Below the pieces are notes generated by a model, which saw only the letters and a program-made list of their open reading frames with translations, did not search any database and had not been told where the DNA came from. A stretch of 64,000 nt of DNA, from positions 248,001 through 312,000 of the forward strand of contig NZ_JACHCL010000001.1 in the NCBI RefSeq assembly GCF_014200725.1. Direction: 5' to 3'. The position numbers and the translations under genes are program-made. This document shows, piece by piece, positions 52,779-61,832 of the stretch. Source of the stretch: Janthinobacterium silvisoli. Its GTDB lineage: Bacteria; Pseudomonadota; Gammaproteobacteria; Burkholderiales; Burkholderiaceae_D. Every line of letters begins with the position of its first letter. Within the stretch, counting starts at the first letter, position 1.

Positions 52779-55175
52779 TTAGAAACTCAGGTCTGCGCTA
52801 AGGCTGACGCTGCGGCTGGCGCCCGGCACGCCGTACAGCTGGAAGCCGTCCAGCGAAGAACCGATGCGTGCCCAATAAAACTTGTTGGCCAGGTTTTGCA
52901 CATTCAGGTTCAAAGCGAGGCGCTCGTTGACGCGGTAGCGGGCGGCCAGGCTTTGCACCCAGTACGACGGCGCTTTTTCCGTGTCGAACACGTAGACGGG
53001 CGCCTTGCCTGCCGGGCCATTGACGGTGCTGCTATTGTTGTTCAAGCCGCCGACATAGGCATTGTCCGAATAGCGGCGCTCGCCCACATACTGCGCGCCA
53101 TAGCTCAGCACCAGGCCCTTGGCCGCTTCATACGAAGTCCAGATATTAAAAGTCAGGTTGGGCACGTTCTTCGCTTCGCTGCCTTCGTTGATACCCTTGG
53201 TCTGCTTGCTCATCAAACGCGACATGCCGCCATACACGGACCACAGCTGCGTGATATTGCCCTGCACGCCCAGTTCCGCACCCTGCACACGCTTGGCCGG
53301 CAAGGCTCTGACCGGAGAGACATCGTCATCGCCGTATTCCCACGAGTCAGTCACGGACGTGCGGAAGATGGCGCCTGTCAGCGCCAAACGGTGCTGCAGC
53401 ACATCCCATTTGCCGCCCAGTTCCATGGTCTTCGAGGTGGCGGGCGAATAGGCGGAGGCCGCAGCCGAACCGTAAATCGCATTATTGGTCGACGCGCCCA
53501 GCGCCGATGGCTGCGCCGCCTGGGCGTAAGCGACGTAGATATTGGCTTCATCAACCGGCTTGTACATGGCGGCCACCCGGCCGCTGACGGCGCCAGCGCT
53601 GCTGCTCGAGGTATTGACGCCCAGCGTGGACGTATCGGCCTTCCAGTGGTCATAGCGCAAGGACGCCACCATGCGCCATTGCGGCGTGAAGCGGATGGCG
53701 TCCGTCACATACACACCCGCATTGCTGACGACAGACTCCAGGCCCGCGCTGCCCTTCACGGTTGGCACGCTGCCATGCACCACTTGCGGGTTCGCCATGT
53801 TGAACCACAGGGTGCCGACGGGCGCGTTGACGGTGCGCTGCAAGTCGCCATAGCTTTCGCGGTACAGGTCCAGGCCTGTCACCAGTTCGTGATGCACAGG
53901 GCCCGTATCGAAAGCCACGCTGAAGTCAGTCTGGTTGGCTGCGATTTTATAGCGCTTCGACGTGCCAAAGTCGCTGCCGCGCAGCACGCCATACGGCTGC
54001 GTGAAATCGGCAAAGTTGGTGTAGGAAGCAATGCCCGCCACTTTCGTCAAGCCTCCCAGACCCACATAACCGAGCGAAGTGCCTTGCGTGGTGCCGTTCG
54101 CGTTTGCTGCATTGAAGCGGGCTGGCGACAACACGGACAGATTGTCCGTCAAGGCCCAGCGCGACTGGTTGCGGATTTTCACACCCGGCGCGAAATCATG
54201 TTCCAGCTTCAGGGTGAACGAGTCGGCCGTGGTTTGCTGCGTGTAGGCGTCGCTGCCGAACCAGGCGCTATGCGGTACATTCGCCATGGGCTGGCCACCG
54301 GTGCCACGCTGGATCGGCAAGCCGCCATCGGGCACGTTCTTGTCTTCCTGGTGGAACAGGTCGACATAGACGCGCGTCGGGCCGTCCAGGCCCGTGACAA
54401 ACGATGTCGCCAAACCCTGGCGATTGTTATTGGTCACATCGCGGCCCGGCACATCGTTCTTTTGTTTCATGACGTTGAAACGCAAGGCGCTGCCTGCGTC
54501 CAGTTGGCGGTTCAGGTCGGCCGTCACGCGGCGGTAGGCGGCGCTGCCCACGCCCACCGACACGTTGTTGCTGTTGCCCAGTTTGGCTTCCTTGCTGACC
54601 AGGTTGACGGTGCCGCCCACGGCCGAGGTGCCCGATTCGATCGAGCCGGTGCCCTTGAATACCTCAACCTGGTCCAGGTTGAAGGTGTCGTTACGGCTGG
54701 ACATGCCGGCGTCGCGCATGCCATCGACCGTCAGGCTTTGTTCGGACGAAAAACCGCGGATGGTAAACAGGTCGCCCCAGCCCAGGTTGCCCTCGCCCGA
54801 GGTAAACGTGATGCCGGGGACGTTTTTCAGGATGTCTTGCAGGTTTTGCGCATTTTGCTCCGTCAGCACTTCACGCGGCACGATGGTGATGCTTTGCGGC
54901 GTGTCCAGCAGTGGCTGGGCAAACTTGGCTGAACTCAGGTGCTCGGGCTTGTAGGCCGGCGCCTCGCGCTCGGCCTTTACCACCACGGCATTGAGCTGCT
55001 GCGGTTCAGTCGCAGCCGTGGCGGCAGCATCGGCATCGGCTGCCAGCGCAGTGCCAGTGGCGCCCAGGGACGTGACGGCCAGGCCGACGGTGGCAGACAA
55101 TTTTCCATACTGTGCAAAAAGCGAGGCGATGGTATCGGCGGTCGTGCTGCTGTTATCTGTGCTGCGATGACGCAT
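52779..55175 (-). CDS. TonB-dependent catecholate siderophore receptor (Fiu/PiuA-like)
   Basis: AGAGGA before the ATG at 55175 gives a 798-residue receptor. The signal region (VGLAVTSLGATGTALAADAD) is followed by the plug domain: VVKAEREAPAYKPEHLSSAK, DTPQSITIVPREVLTEQNAQ, LFTIRGFSSEQSLTVDGMRD and VFKGTGSIESGTSAVGGTVN. The barrel ends GASRSVSLSADLSF with a terminal Phe. Neighbouring Sel1 and PiuC genes point to a Fiu/PiuA-type receptor for ferric catecholate monomers. A Fur-like site lies just upstream. Confidence 0.92.
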   Translation of the reverse strand: MRHRSTDNSSTTADTIASLFAQYGKLSATVGLAVTSLGATGTALAADADAAATAATEPQQLNAVVVKAEREAPAYKPEHLSSAKFAQPLLDTPQSITIVPREVLTEQNAQNLQDILKNVPGITFTSGEGNLGWGDLFTIRGFSSEQSLTVDGMRDAGMSSRNDTFNLDQVEVFKGTGSIESGTSAVGGTVNLVSKEAKLGNSNNVSVGVGSAAYRRVTADLNRQLDAGSALRFNVMKQKNDVPGRDVTNNNRQGLATSFVTGLDGPTRVYVDLFHQEDKNVPDGGLPIQRGTGGQPMANVPHSAWFGSDAYTQQTTADSFTLKLEHDFAPGVKIRNQSRWALTDNLSVLSPARFNAANANGTTQGTSLGYVGLGGLTKVAGIASYTNFADFTQPYGVLRGSDFGTSKRYKIAANQTDFSVAFDTGPVHHELVTGLDLYRESYGDLQRTVNAPVGTLWFNMANPQVVHGSVPTVKGSAGLESVVSNAGVYVTDAIRFTPQWRMVASLRYDHWKADTSTLGVNTSSSSAGAVSGRVAAMYKPVDEANIYVAYAQAAQPSALGASTNNAIYGSAAASAYSPATSKTMELGGKWDVLQHRLALTGAIFRTSVTDSWEYGDDDVSPVRALPAKRVQGAELGVQGNITQLWSVYGGMSRLMSKQTKGINEGSEAKNVPNLTFNIWTSYEAAKGLVLSYGAQYVGERRYSDNAYVGGLNNNSSTVNGPAGKAPVYVFDTEKAPSYWVQSLAARYRVNERLALNLNVQNLANKFYWARIGSSLDGFQLYGVPGASRSVSLSADLSF

Positions 55176-55193
55176 GGGGGATCCTCTGTAAAT

Positions 55194-55224
55194 TGTAATG
55201 ATTCTCATCTACAGGCACTATAAT
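55194..55224 (-). promoter_or_regulatory. Fur-like site and -10 element of the PiuA operon
   Basis: On the minus strand GATGAGAATCATTACAA (about 55195-55211) matches 11 of 15 positions of the Fur core TGATAATGATTATCA. A TATAGT -10 candidate lies immediately upstream (55217-55222), so a bound repressor would cover the start of transcription. It lies 20-50 bp before the receptor ATG. Confidence 0.65.
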
Positions 55225-55329
55225 GGCTGGCATATGGGGCAAGAACGGGGCAACAGCGCTGAAATGTAATGGAATGTGTTTACGCCACGGCAACGTCACA
55301 TACGATTACAAAAAAATGTTTTTTAGAGA

Positions 55330-56079
55330 ATGAGTTTAGCGAATGAGTACGGCAAGATGAAACGAGCGGATCAGGTGTTGATCGTCGATGACGACGAAGA
55401 AATACGGCAATTGCTGTCAGTGTATCTGGAGGGCGCCGGCTACCAGGCACACACGGCAGCCGATGGCGAACAGATGTGGCAAGTGCTGGCCAGCCGGCCC
55501 GTCGATCTGATCATTCTCGACCTGATGCTGCCCGGCGACGATGGCCTGGAACTATGCCGCCAGCTGCGCGCGCGGCGCAATATCCCCGTCATCATGCTCA
55601 CAGCGCGCGGCACCCTGGTCGACCGCATCGTGGGCCTGGAAGTGGGCGCCGACGATTACCTGCCGAAACCGTTCGACCCGCGCGAACTGCTGGCGCGCAT
55701 CAAGGTCATCATCCGCCGCGCCCGCAGTTTTCCGGAAAAGCAGGAAGCCGACCGCATTGGCACGGTGAGTTTCGAAGGCTGGCAGCTCGACACGCGTGCG
55801 CGCCAGATGCGCTCGCCGCAAGGCGTGACCCTGTCACTGGGTAGTTCCGATTATCTGGTGCTGCGGGCCTTGCTCGACCACCCGAAGCGCACCCTGAGCC
55901 GCGACTTTTTGCTGGCCGCCGTGTATGGCAAGGAAAGCCTGCCATTTGACCGCGCCATCGATGTGTGCGTCAGCCGGCTGCGCCAGCAACTGGGAGACAA
56001 TCCGCGCACGCCGGCCCTGATCAAGACTATCCGCAATGGCGGCTATATGCTCAATGCCGACGTGGCTTACCAGGCATGA
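55330..56079 (+). CDS. OmpR-family response regulator
   Basis: The 249-residue protein has a complete receiver: the acidic pair in VLIVDDDEEIRQ, phospho-acceptor Asp64 in IILDLMLPGDDGLELC, Thr91 in IMLTARG and Lys113 in YLPKPFD. A C-terminal winged helix follows (VLRALLDHPKRTLSRDFLLA; DRAIDVCVSRLRQQLGDNPR). The ATG at 55330 is the first; one at 55357 (MKRADQVLIVDDDEE) is equally possible. It overlaps the histidine kinase gene by ATGA and is divergent from the PiuA-like receptor, which it may help regulate. Confidence 0.9.
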   Translation: MSLANEYGKMKRADQVLIVDDDEEIRQLLSVYLEGAGYQAHTAADGEQMWQVLASRPVDLIILDLMLPGDDGLELCRQLRARRNIPVIMLTARGTLVDRIVGLEVGADDYLPKPFDPRELLARIKVIIRRARSFPEKQEADRIGTVSFEGWQLDTRARQMRSPQGVTLSLGSSDYLVLRALLDHPKRTLSRDFLLAAVYGKESLPFDRAIDVCVSRLRQQLGDNPRTPALIKTIRNGGYMLNADVAYQA

Positions 56080-57509
56080 AGCCTGTGCTGAAACGGCTAT
56101 TGCATAGCATATGGCCGCGCAGCCTGTCCGGGCGCCTGGCGCTGGTGCTGATCGTCGGCATGCTGGCGGCGCAGGCGCTGACGGGCACCATCTGGTACGA
56201 CATGCGCTATGGCAAAGCGATGGAAATCCCTACCCGCTTGGCCGCCACGCGGCTGGCCGACGCCGTGCGCATGCTCGACGCCGTGCCAGCCGCCAGCCGG
56301 CTGGCCATGTTCGACGCCATCAGCAGCAAGGATTTCAAGGTCAGCGCAATAACTGGTCCCTCGCCCGTGTCACCGGCCCTGGCCCGCAACGCCCTGTTCA
56401 GCAGCGAACTGTTTCTCGACGTCTTGCGCCAGCGCCTGGGCGATAAAAACGATGAACTGTCGCACCATCAGGTGCGGGTACTGAATATCCACCTGACCCC
56501 GGCCGAAACCGGCCAGGATCGCTGGTTTTCACTGCTGCACGATGCTTTCCCCTCCGGTCACTTTATCGTGCAACTGCGTTTGCACGACGGCCAGTGGCTG
56601 CAAGCCGAAGCGCTGGAAGGCCAGGCCGGCATGAGCACGGCGCCGCGCGCGGCCGCCATCGATTACCTGCTGCGTATTTATCTGCTGCGCATCGCCGCCG
56701 TGATCCTGCTGGCCTGGCTGGCCGTGCGCCTGGTGATGCAGCCGCTGGGCAGGCTGGCCGCTGCGGCCGACAAGCTGGGGACAAATATTTTCAGCCCGCC
56801 ACTGGCTACCAACGGCCCCACGGAAGTGCGCAAGGCGTCGCAGGCGTTCAACGCCATGCAGCAGCGCTTGATCGACAATATCGCCGAACGCACGCGCTTC
56901 CTGGCAGCCGTCTCGCACGATTTGCGCTCGCCCATCACGCGTTTGAAACTGCGCACCGAACTGCTGCCCGGCGAAGCAGACCGTATCAAGTTCCGCCGCG
57001 ACCTTGATGAAATGGATGCGCTGGTGGGCGCCACCCTGACCATGGTGCAGGATAGCGGCTTGCATGAACAGCAGCAAACGGTGGATATCGACAGCCTGCT
57101 GGCCAGCCTGTGCAGCGACTTTGCGGAAACCGGTGGCAAAGTGAGCGTGACGGGGCAGGCCGCGCCCTTGCCCGGCTACGCGCGCAGCCTGAAACGCTGC
57201 CTGCAAAACATCATCGACAACGCCATCCGCTACGGCGGCGCAGCCTATGTCCAGGTGCGCGATGAAGGCGGCAAAGTCGTCATCAGCATCAGCGACGATG
57301 GCCCCGGCATCCCCGCAGCGCTGCTTGAGCGGGCGCTGGAACCGTTTTACCGGCTCGAAACCTCGCGCAATGGCACCACCGGCGGCTTCGGCCTGGGCCT
57401 GTCCATCGCGCAAACGGTAGCACAGGCCCACCACGGGGGACTGCGTTTGCAGAATGGTGCGACAAAAGGCTTGCTGGTGACCTTGAGCCTGCCGCGCGAG
57501 GCTACTTAA
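56076..57509 (+). CDS. Sensor histidine kinase
   Basis: The 477-residue inner-membrane kinase starts at the ATGA overlap with the regulator gene. Two membrane helices (LALVLIVGMLAAQALTGTIW and LLRIAAVILLAWLAVRLVMQ) bracket a periplasmic domain of about 140 residues. A HAMP region follows. The H-box is FLAAVSHDLRSPITRLKLRT, N-box is NIIDNAIRYGG, G1 is DDGPGIPAALL and G2 is GGFGLGLSIAQTV, so all catalytic elements are present. It pairs with the preceding OmpR-type regulator. The signal is unknown; the divergent iron receptor is a plausible target. Its stop overlaps that of the convergent oxidoreductase gene. Confidence 0.92.
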   Translation: MKPVLKRLLHSIWPRSLSGRLALVLIVGMLAAQALTGTIWYDMRYGKAMEIPTRLAATRLADAVRMLDAVPAASRLAMFDAISSKDFKVSAITGPSPVSPALARNALFSSELFLDVLRQRLGDKNDELSHHQVRVLNIHLTPAETGQDRWFSLLHDAFPSGHFIVQLRLHDGQWLQAEALEGQAGMSTAPRAAAIDYLLRIYLLRIAAVILLAWLAVRLVMQPLGRLAAAADKLGTNIFSPPLATNGPTEVRKASQAFNAMQQRLIDNIAERTRFLAAVSHDLRSPITRLKLRTELLPGEADRIKFRRDLDEMDALVGATLTMVQDSGLHEQQQTVDIDSLLASLCSDFAETGGKVSVTGQAAPLPGYARSLKRCLQNIIDNAIRYGGAAYVQVRDEGGKVVISISDDGPGIPAALLERALEPFYRLETSRNGTTGGFGLGLSIAQTVAQAHHGGLRLQNGATKGLLVTLSLPREAT

Positions 57510-58534
57510 TCTGCCCGAATAACGATCTTGCCAAATGCGCCGCGTCGCACATGGGCCAGCGCCTGTGGCAATTCATCGAACGCGTAGCTGGCTTCGATCA
57601 CGGGGCGGATAGCCAGCACATCCACGGCCCGCACCAGGTCTTCCAGCGCGCGGCGCGAACCCACGGCGATGCCCGTCATCGTGGCGCGGCTGGCCAGCAG
57701 CGCCATCACGGACAGGCTGAAACGGTCATCTTCGAGCAGGCCGATAACGCTGATCCGTCCACCCTGCGCCACGGCGCGCAAGGAGTGCTCGACATTCCCG
57801 CCACCCGCCATTTCCAGGATATGATCGGCGCCACGCCCGCCCGTCAGGACCAGTACTTCGCGCTCCCAATCCGGTGTCGTGTGACGGTTGATGCCATGGC
57901 TGGCGCCCAGCGCAATCGCCTGCGCAATCTTGTCATCGCTGCCGCTGACGACGATCACGCGCGCGCCGTGGGCGGCCGCCAGTTGCACCGCAAACAACGA
58001 CACGCCACCCGTGCCCTGCACCACCACACTCTGGCCCGCATGCAGCTGGCCCTTTTCAATCAGCGCCATCCACGCCGTCAAGCCGGCCACCGGCAAGGTG
58101 CTGGCTTCCTGCGCGCTCAAGGAGTGCGGCGCATGCACATACCAGTCGGCCGGTTCCACCACATGGCGCGCCAGTACGCCAGGCAGCGGTCCGCCACGCA
58201 CAGGCGCCACCGACCATGGCAGCGACGCGCCATCGCGCCAGCCGGGAATAAATGCTGACAGCACGCGGTCGCCAACTAGAAAGCGGTTCACGCCCTCGCC
58301 CACGGCAAGCACGCGGCCAGCCAGGTCGGACGCTGGCGTGAAGGGGAACTCCAGGGTGGAGCCCATGCCATTGTCTATCACTTCCACATCGCGGTAATTG
58401 AGCGACACGGCCTCGGTAGCGATGACGATTTCGCCCGCCTTGGGTGCCGGTAGCGGCGCCTCGCGCAGCGCCAGTTTGTCAATGCCATAGCCGGCGAGTT
58501 CCCAGCGTTCGGTGGTAGTAGCAAGCGTGTTCAT
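57506..58534 (-). CDS. Zinc-independent MDR oxidoreductase (quinone oxidoreductase-like)
   Basis: The 342-residue protein has the MDR fold: LNYRDVEVIDNG, PASDLAGRVLAVGEGVNRFL, the cofactor loop VVQGTGGVSLFAVQLAAAHG and ADHILEMAGGGNVEHSLRAV. The GHE and Cys cluster zinc ligands of classic alcohol dehydrogenases are absent, so it is likely an NADPH-dependent quinone or enone reductase. It is divergent from two coupled LysR genes across 106 bp containing a repeated 10-bp element, so one of them probably controls it. Confidence 0.88.
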   Translation of the reverse strand: MNTLATTTERWELAGYGIDKLALREAPLPAPKAGEIVIATEAVSLNYRDVEVIDNGMGSTLEFPFTPASDLAGRVLAVGEGVNRFLVGDRVLSAFIPGWRDGASLPWSVAPVRGGPLPGVLARHVVEPADWYVHAPHSLSAQEASTLPVAGLTAWMALIEKGQLHAGQSVVVQGTGGVSLFAVQLAAAHGARVIVVSGSDDKIAQAIALGASHGINRHTTPDWEREVLVLTGGRGADHILEMAGGGNVEHSLRAVAQGGRISVIGLLEDDRFSLSVMALLASRATMTGIAVGSRRALEDLVRAVDVLAIRPVIEASYAFDELPQALAHVRRGAFGKIVIRAD

Positions 58535-58586
58535 GATCAGCCTTTCAGTAATAATGGAGAGATGGCTGCCAGCTTAGCGCTCAGGC

Positions 58587-58627
58587 ATTTACGGAGTAAG
58601 TGGGGTATAGTTCCGTTATTTACGGAG
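58587..58627. repeat. 10-bp direct repeat pair in the divergent promoter
   Basis: ATTTACGGAG occurs at 58587-58596 and 58618-58627, 31 bp apart, or about three helical turns. Both lie between the divergent oxidoreductase and LysR genes and are good candidates for regulator half-sites. Confidence 0.6.
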
Positions 58628-58652
58628 ACTATCCTCCGCAATGGAATTCATC

Positions 58653-59549
58653 ATGGACAGCATCAGCGCCCTCCACGTTTTCGTGCAAGTGGCAGAAACA
58701 CGCAGCCTGGTGGCGGCCGGACGGCTGCTGGGCGTGTCCGCGTCGGCCATCGGCAAGCGCATCACCACCCTGGAAGAGCAGCTGGGCGTGCGGCTATTCC
58801 ACCGCAGCACGCGCAGCCTGACCCTGACGGCGGAAGGCGCCATGTTCCTGCAGCGCAGCCGCCGCATCCTGGCCGAAGTCGAGGCGGCGCAAGCGGAGCT
58901 GTCGCAAGCGACGCTGGCGCCGCGCGGCCGCCTGCGGGTCAGCCTGCCCTTGATCGGCGACCCTTTCCTGCCGGTGCTGGCGCAGTTCAAGCAGTCTTAT
59001 CCCGAGGTCGATCTCGATCTTGATTTCACCGACCGCCAGGTCGACGTGATCGAAGAAGGCTTCGATGCCGTGATCCGCAGCGGCGACGCGCCCGATTCGC
59101 GGCTGACGGCCCGCCGCCTGGGCGCCTACCGCATGCTGATCGTCGGCGCGCCCGCCTACTTTGCCGCGCACGGCTTGCCGCAGACCGGCGGCGAACTGGC
59201 GCAGCATAGCTGCATCCAGTTCCGCTATCCCAATACAGGCAAGTTCCAGCTATGGCCGCTGCACGCGGAAACCCTGCCGGCCGATTTCCACCTGCCCACC
59301 TCCGTGATCTGCAACAACCTGGAAACGCGCATCCTGTTTGCCTTGCAGGGACTGGGCATCGCCTACCTGCCAGACTTCGCCATCGATGGGCATCTGGCGG
59401 CGGGCCGGCTGGTGCAAGTACTGCCCGGCTGCGTCGAAAATCCCGCGCCCTTCCACATCATGTGGCCGTCCGGTAAACAACTGCCGCCCAAGCTGCGCGT
59501 GTTCATCGACTTTCTCGCCAGCCGGCTGTTTCCTTCCACATCACCATGA
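58653..59549 (+). CDS. LysR-family regulator, first of a coupled pair
   Basis: An ATG at 58653 (MDSISALHVFVQVAETRSLV) gives 298 residues; an ATG at 58641 adds four. The HTH is GRLLGVSASAIGKRITTLEE, and the effector domain begins LRVSLPLIGDPFLPVLAQFK and includes GLGIAYLPDFAIDGHL. It belongs to the CrgA/AaeR-like LysR group. It is divergent from the MDR oxidoreductase and its stop overlaps the next LysR gene's ATG by 4 bp. Control of the oxidoreductase is likely but inferred. Confidence 0.9.
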   Translation: MDSISALHVFVQVAETRSLVAAGRLLGVSASAIGKRITTLEEQLGVRLFHRSTRSLTLTAEGAMFLQRSRRILAEVEAAQAELSQATLAPRGRLRVSLPLIGDPFLPVLAQFKQSYPEVDLDLDFTDRQVDVIEEGFDAVIRSGDAPDSRLTARRLGAYRMLIVGAPAYFAAHGLPQTGGELAQHSCIQFRYPNTGKFQLWPLHAETLPADFHLPTSVICNNLETRILFALQGLGIAYLPDFAIDGHLAAGRLVQVLPGCVENPAPFHIMWPSGKQLPPKLRVFIDFLASRLFPSTSP

Positions 59550-60469
59550 GCGCCATGAAAACGCCTGTTTACCTGAACGCCTTGCGCGCCTTCGAAGCGA
59601 GCGCCCGCCACCAGAGCTTTTCCGCCGCAGCACAAGAACTGAACGTCACGCCGGCCGCCGTCGGACAGCTGGTGCGCAGCCTGGAGGAATGGCTGGGCTC
59701 ACCGCTGTTCCACCGGTTTAGCACCGGCCGCGCCAGGCTGGTAGCCACCGATGCGGCGCTGCGCGCGCTGCCCGATATCCGCGCCGGTCTCGATAAACTC
59801 AGCCTGGGATTGGAGATACTCAGGGAGGGCTCCAGCAGTGGCGTGCTGACCGTGACCGTCAGCCCAGCCTTCGCCGCCAAATGGCTGTTGCCGCGTATCG
59901 AGCGCTTCCAGGCCGCGTGCCCAGAGACGGATCTGCGCCTGGACACCAGCCTGAAACCCGTCGATTTCGCGGCCCAGCGCATCGATATCGGCGTGCGCTA
60001 TGGTGCGGGTAGCTGGCCCGGCCTGGTCGCGGAAAAACTGATGGAAGAAGAGATATACCCGGTCTGCTCGCCGGCGCTGCTGCACAAGCAGGGAGTATTG
60101 CACTCACCTGCCGGCCTGGCGCATGTCACCTTGATCCACGATTTATCGATGGATGGCCACGCGGGCTTTCCGACCTGGGAAGCGTGGCTGGACAAGGCGG
60201 GCGTGGACCAGGTGACGGAACGGCGCGGCCTGCGCATCAATAATTCGGCGGCCGTGCTGCAGGCTGCCATCGATGGCAGCGGCGTGGCGCTGGCCCGCAG
60301 CGTGATGGCGGGCGACGATGTCGCCGCCGGCCGCCTGGTACGGCTGTTCCCCGAGCTGCGGCTGCACTCGCCGCTGGCCTATTACATCGTCTACCGGGCC
60401 GAATGCGCGAGCCTGCCCCGGCTGGCCGCCTTCCGGGCATGGCTGCAGGCCGAGGCAAGTGCCGGCTAG
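59546..60469 (+). CDS. GcvA-like LysR regulator, second of the pair
   Basis: The ATG at 59546 overlaps the upstream stop (ATGA); an ATG at 59555 is an alternative. The 307-residue protein has the GcvA-type pattern: YLNALRAFEASARHQSFSAA, AQELNVTPAAVGQLVRSLEE and LTVTVSPAFAAKWLLPRIER. GVRYGAGSWPGLVAEKLMEE and GSGVALARSVMAGDDVAAGR lie in the effector domain. Two LysR proteins of different subfamilies made from one coupled message is unusual. It converges with the outer-membrane efflux gene, with 1 bp between stops. Confidence 0.9.
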   Translation: MSAMKTPVYLNALRAFEASARHQSFSAAAQELNVTPAAVGQLVRSLEEWLGSPLFHRFSTGRARLVATDAALRALPDIRAGLDKLSLGLEILREGSSSGVLTVTVSPAFAAKWLLPRIERFQAACPETDLRLDTSLKPVDFAAQRIDIGVRYGAGSWPGLVAEKLMEEEIYPVCSPALLHKQGVLHSPAGLAHVTLIHDLSMDGHAGFPTWEAWLDKAGVDQVTERRGLRINNSAAVLQAAIDGSGVALARSVMAGDDVAAGRLVRLFPELRLHSPLAYYIVYRAECASLPRLAAFRAWLQAEASAG

Positions 60470-60470
60470 C

Positions 60471-61832
60471 TTACTCTTCCAGACCGCCACCGAGCGCCTT
60501 GTACAAGGCGATAGCCGACTTGAACTGGTCGCGCCGCAAGTCCAGCAAGGTTTGCTGGGCTGCATAGGACTGGCGCTGGGCGTCGAGCAATTCCAGCCGG
60601 CTGTCCTGACCCGCGCCGTAGCGCAGGGCCGACAGGCGTTGCCGCTGCCCGGACGCATCCACCACCCGCTGCTGCGCGCTGATCTGGCTGGCGTAAGTGG
60701 CGCTGCCGGCCAGGCCATCGCTCACCTCGCGAAACGCCGTCGCGATGGCTTGCTCGTATTGCAGCACGGCTGCCTGCGTGCGAATTTTTGATAGCTGCAA
60801 TTCGGCCCGCAACTGCCCGCCCTGGAATAGCGGCTGCGTGATTTGCGGCGCAAACGACCAGCTGCGCGCGCCGCCACGGAACAAGTCGCCCAGCTCGGGG
60901 CTGGCAAGTCCCAGCTGCGCCGTCAGCGACAAACGCGGAAAGAAGGCGGCGCGGGCGACGCCGATTTCCGCATTCGCCGCCACCAGCGCATATTCGGCCT
61001 GTACGATGTCGGGGCGGCGCACCAGCAAGTCGGACGGTACGCCTGCCGGCAATTGTGTCAACACAGGATCACTGGCCAGCGGGCGGCCCGAAGGCAGCTG
61101 ATCGGGTAGCGGGCCACCCAGCAACAGGACCAGCTGGTTGTGCGCAAGCAGCAGCGCCCGTTCGCGCGCCAACACGTCCGCTTCGGCTTGCGCCGCCTGG
61201 CCTTCGGCTTGCGCCACGTCCAGGCTACTACCCTGCTGCGCCGCCCGCAGGCGCTGCGTGAGGATCAATGCTTCGCGCCAGTCATGCAGGGTTTGCCGCG
61301 ACAATAGCAGCTGCTCTTCGGCCAAGCGCTCTTCCAGGTAGGCGTCGGCCACGGCGGCTATCAGTACCAGACGGGCAGCGCGCTGGCCCTCCACCGTCGC
61401 CAGGTAACGGGCGAACGCCGCATCCGACAAGGAGCGCAAACGGCCGAACAGGTCGATCTCGAAGGCGCTCATGGCGATGCCGGCCGTGAACTGCTTATCC
61501 GTGCCGCGCTGGCGCGTGCCGCCCAGCGCGGCGCCCACGGCCGGGTAACGGGCCGCATCCTGGATCTGATACTGGGCACGCACGTCGTCCACGTTCAGCG
61601 CGGCCAGGCGCAAGTCGCGGTTATTCTGCAGCGCCAGTTCGACCAGCCGCTGCAAGCGTGCATCGAGCAGCATCAGGCGCCAGCCCAGGTCAGCCGCATT
61701 GCCGCCAGCTTCCGGCAAGGTCGGACCATAACTTGCGGGCACGGGTGAAGCTGGCTTGAGCAGCGCCGGCGTCAGGCTGCAGGCCGACAAACTCAGGGCC
61801 AGTATTGATAAAGTAAAGTAGCGCAACATCAT
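60471..61832 (-). CDS. RND efflux outer-membrane factor (NodT/OprM family) lipoprotein
   Basis: The 453-residue protein has a lipoprotein signal (MMLRYFTLSILALSLSACSL, Cys18) and the outer-membrane efflux protein pattern in two halves: NRDLRLAALNVDDVRAQYQI, FEIDLFGRLRSLSDAAFARY, VRRPDIVQAEYALV-like (LVRRPDIVQAEYALVAANAE) and IGVARAAFFPRLSLTAQLG. It would trimerise as the outer-membrane exit duct. Its ATG overlaps the stop of the RND permease gene by 4 bp, the usual order in MexAB-OprM-type operons. The substrate is unknown. Confidence 0.92.
   Translation of the reverse strand: MMLRYFTLSILALSLSACSLTPALLKPASPVPASYGPTLPEAGGNAADLGWRLMLLDARLQRLVELALQNNRDLRLAALNVDDVRAQYQIQDAARYPAVGAALGGTRQRGTDKQFTAGIAMSAFEIDLFGRLRSLSDAAFARYLATVEGQRAARLVLIAAVADAYLEERLAEEQLLLSRQTLHDWREALILTQRLRAAQQGSSLDVAQAEGQAAQAEADVLARERALLLAHNQLVLLLGGPLPDQLPSGRPLASDPVLTQLPAGVPSDLLVRRPDIVQAEYALVAANAEIGVARAAFFPRLSLTAQLGLASPELGDLFRGGARSWSFAPQITQPLFQGGQLRAELQLSKIRTQAAVLQYEQAIATAFREVSDGLAGSATYASQISAQQRVVDASGQRQRLSALRYGAGQDSRLELLDAQRQSYAAQQTLLDLRRDQFKSAIALYKALGGGLEE

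Noticed and set aside
52200..54932. A 910-codon open frame on the plus strand
   Set aside because: It is antisense to the TonB receptor and Sel1 genes and has the His/Arg/Gln-rich look of a shadow frame.
49964..55208. A full type VI or eCIS locus around VgrG-PAAR
   Set aside because: No sheath, tube, baseplate, ATPase or membrane-complex gene is present; the neighbours belong to iron uptake.
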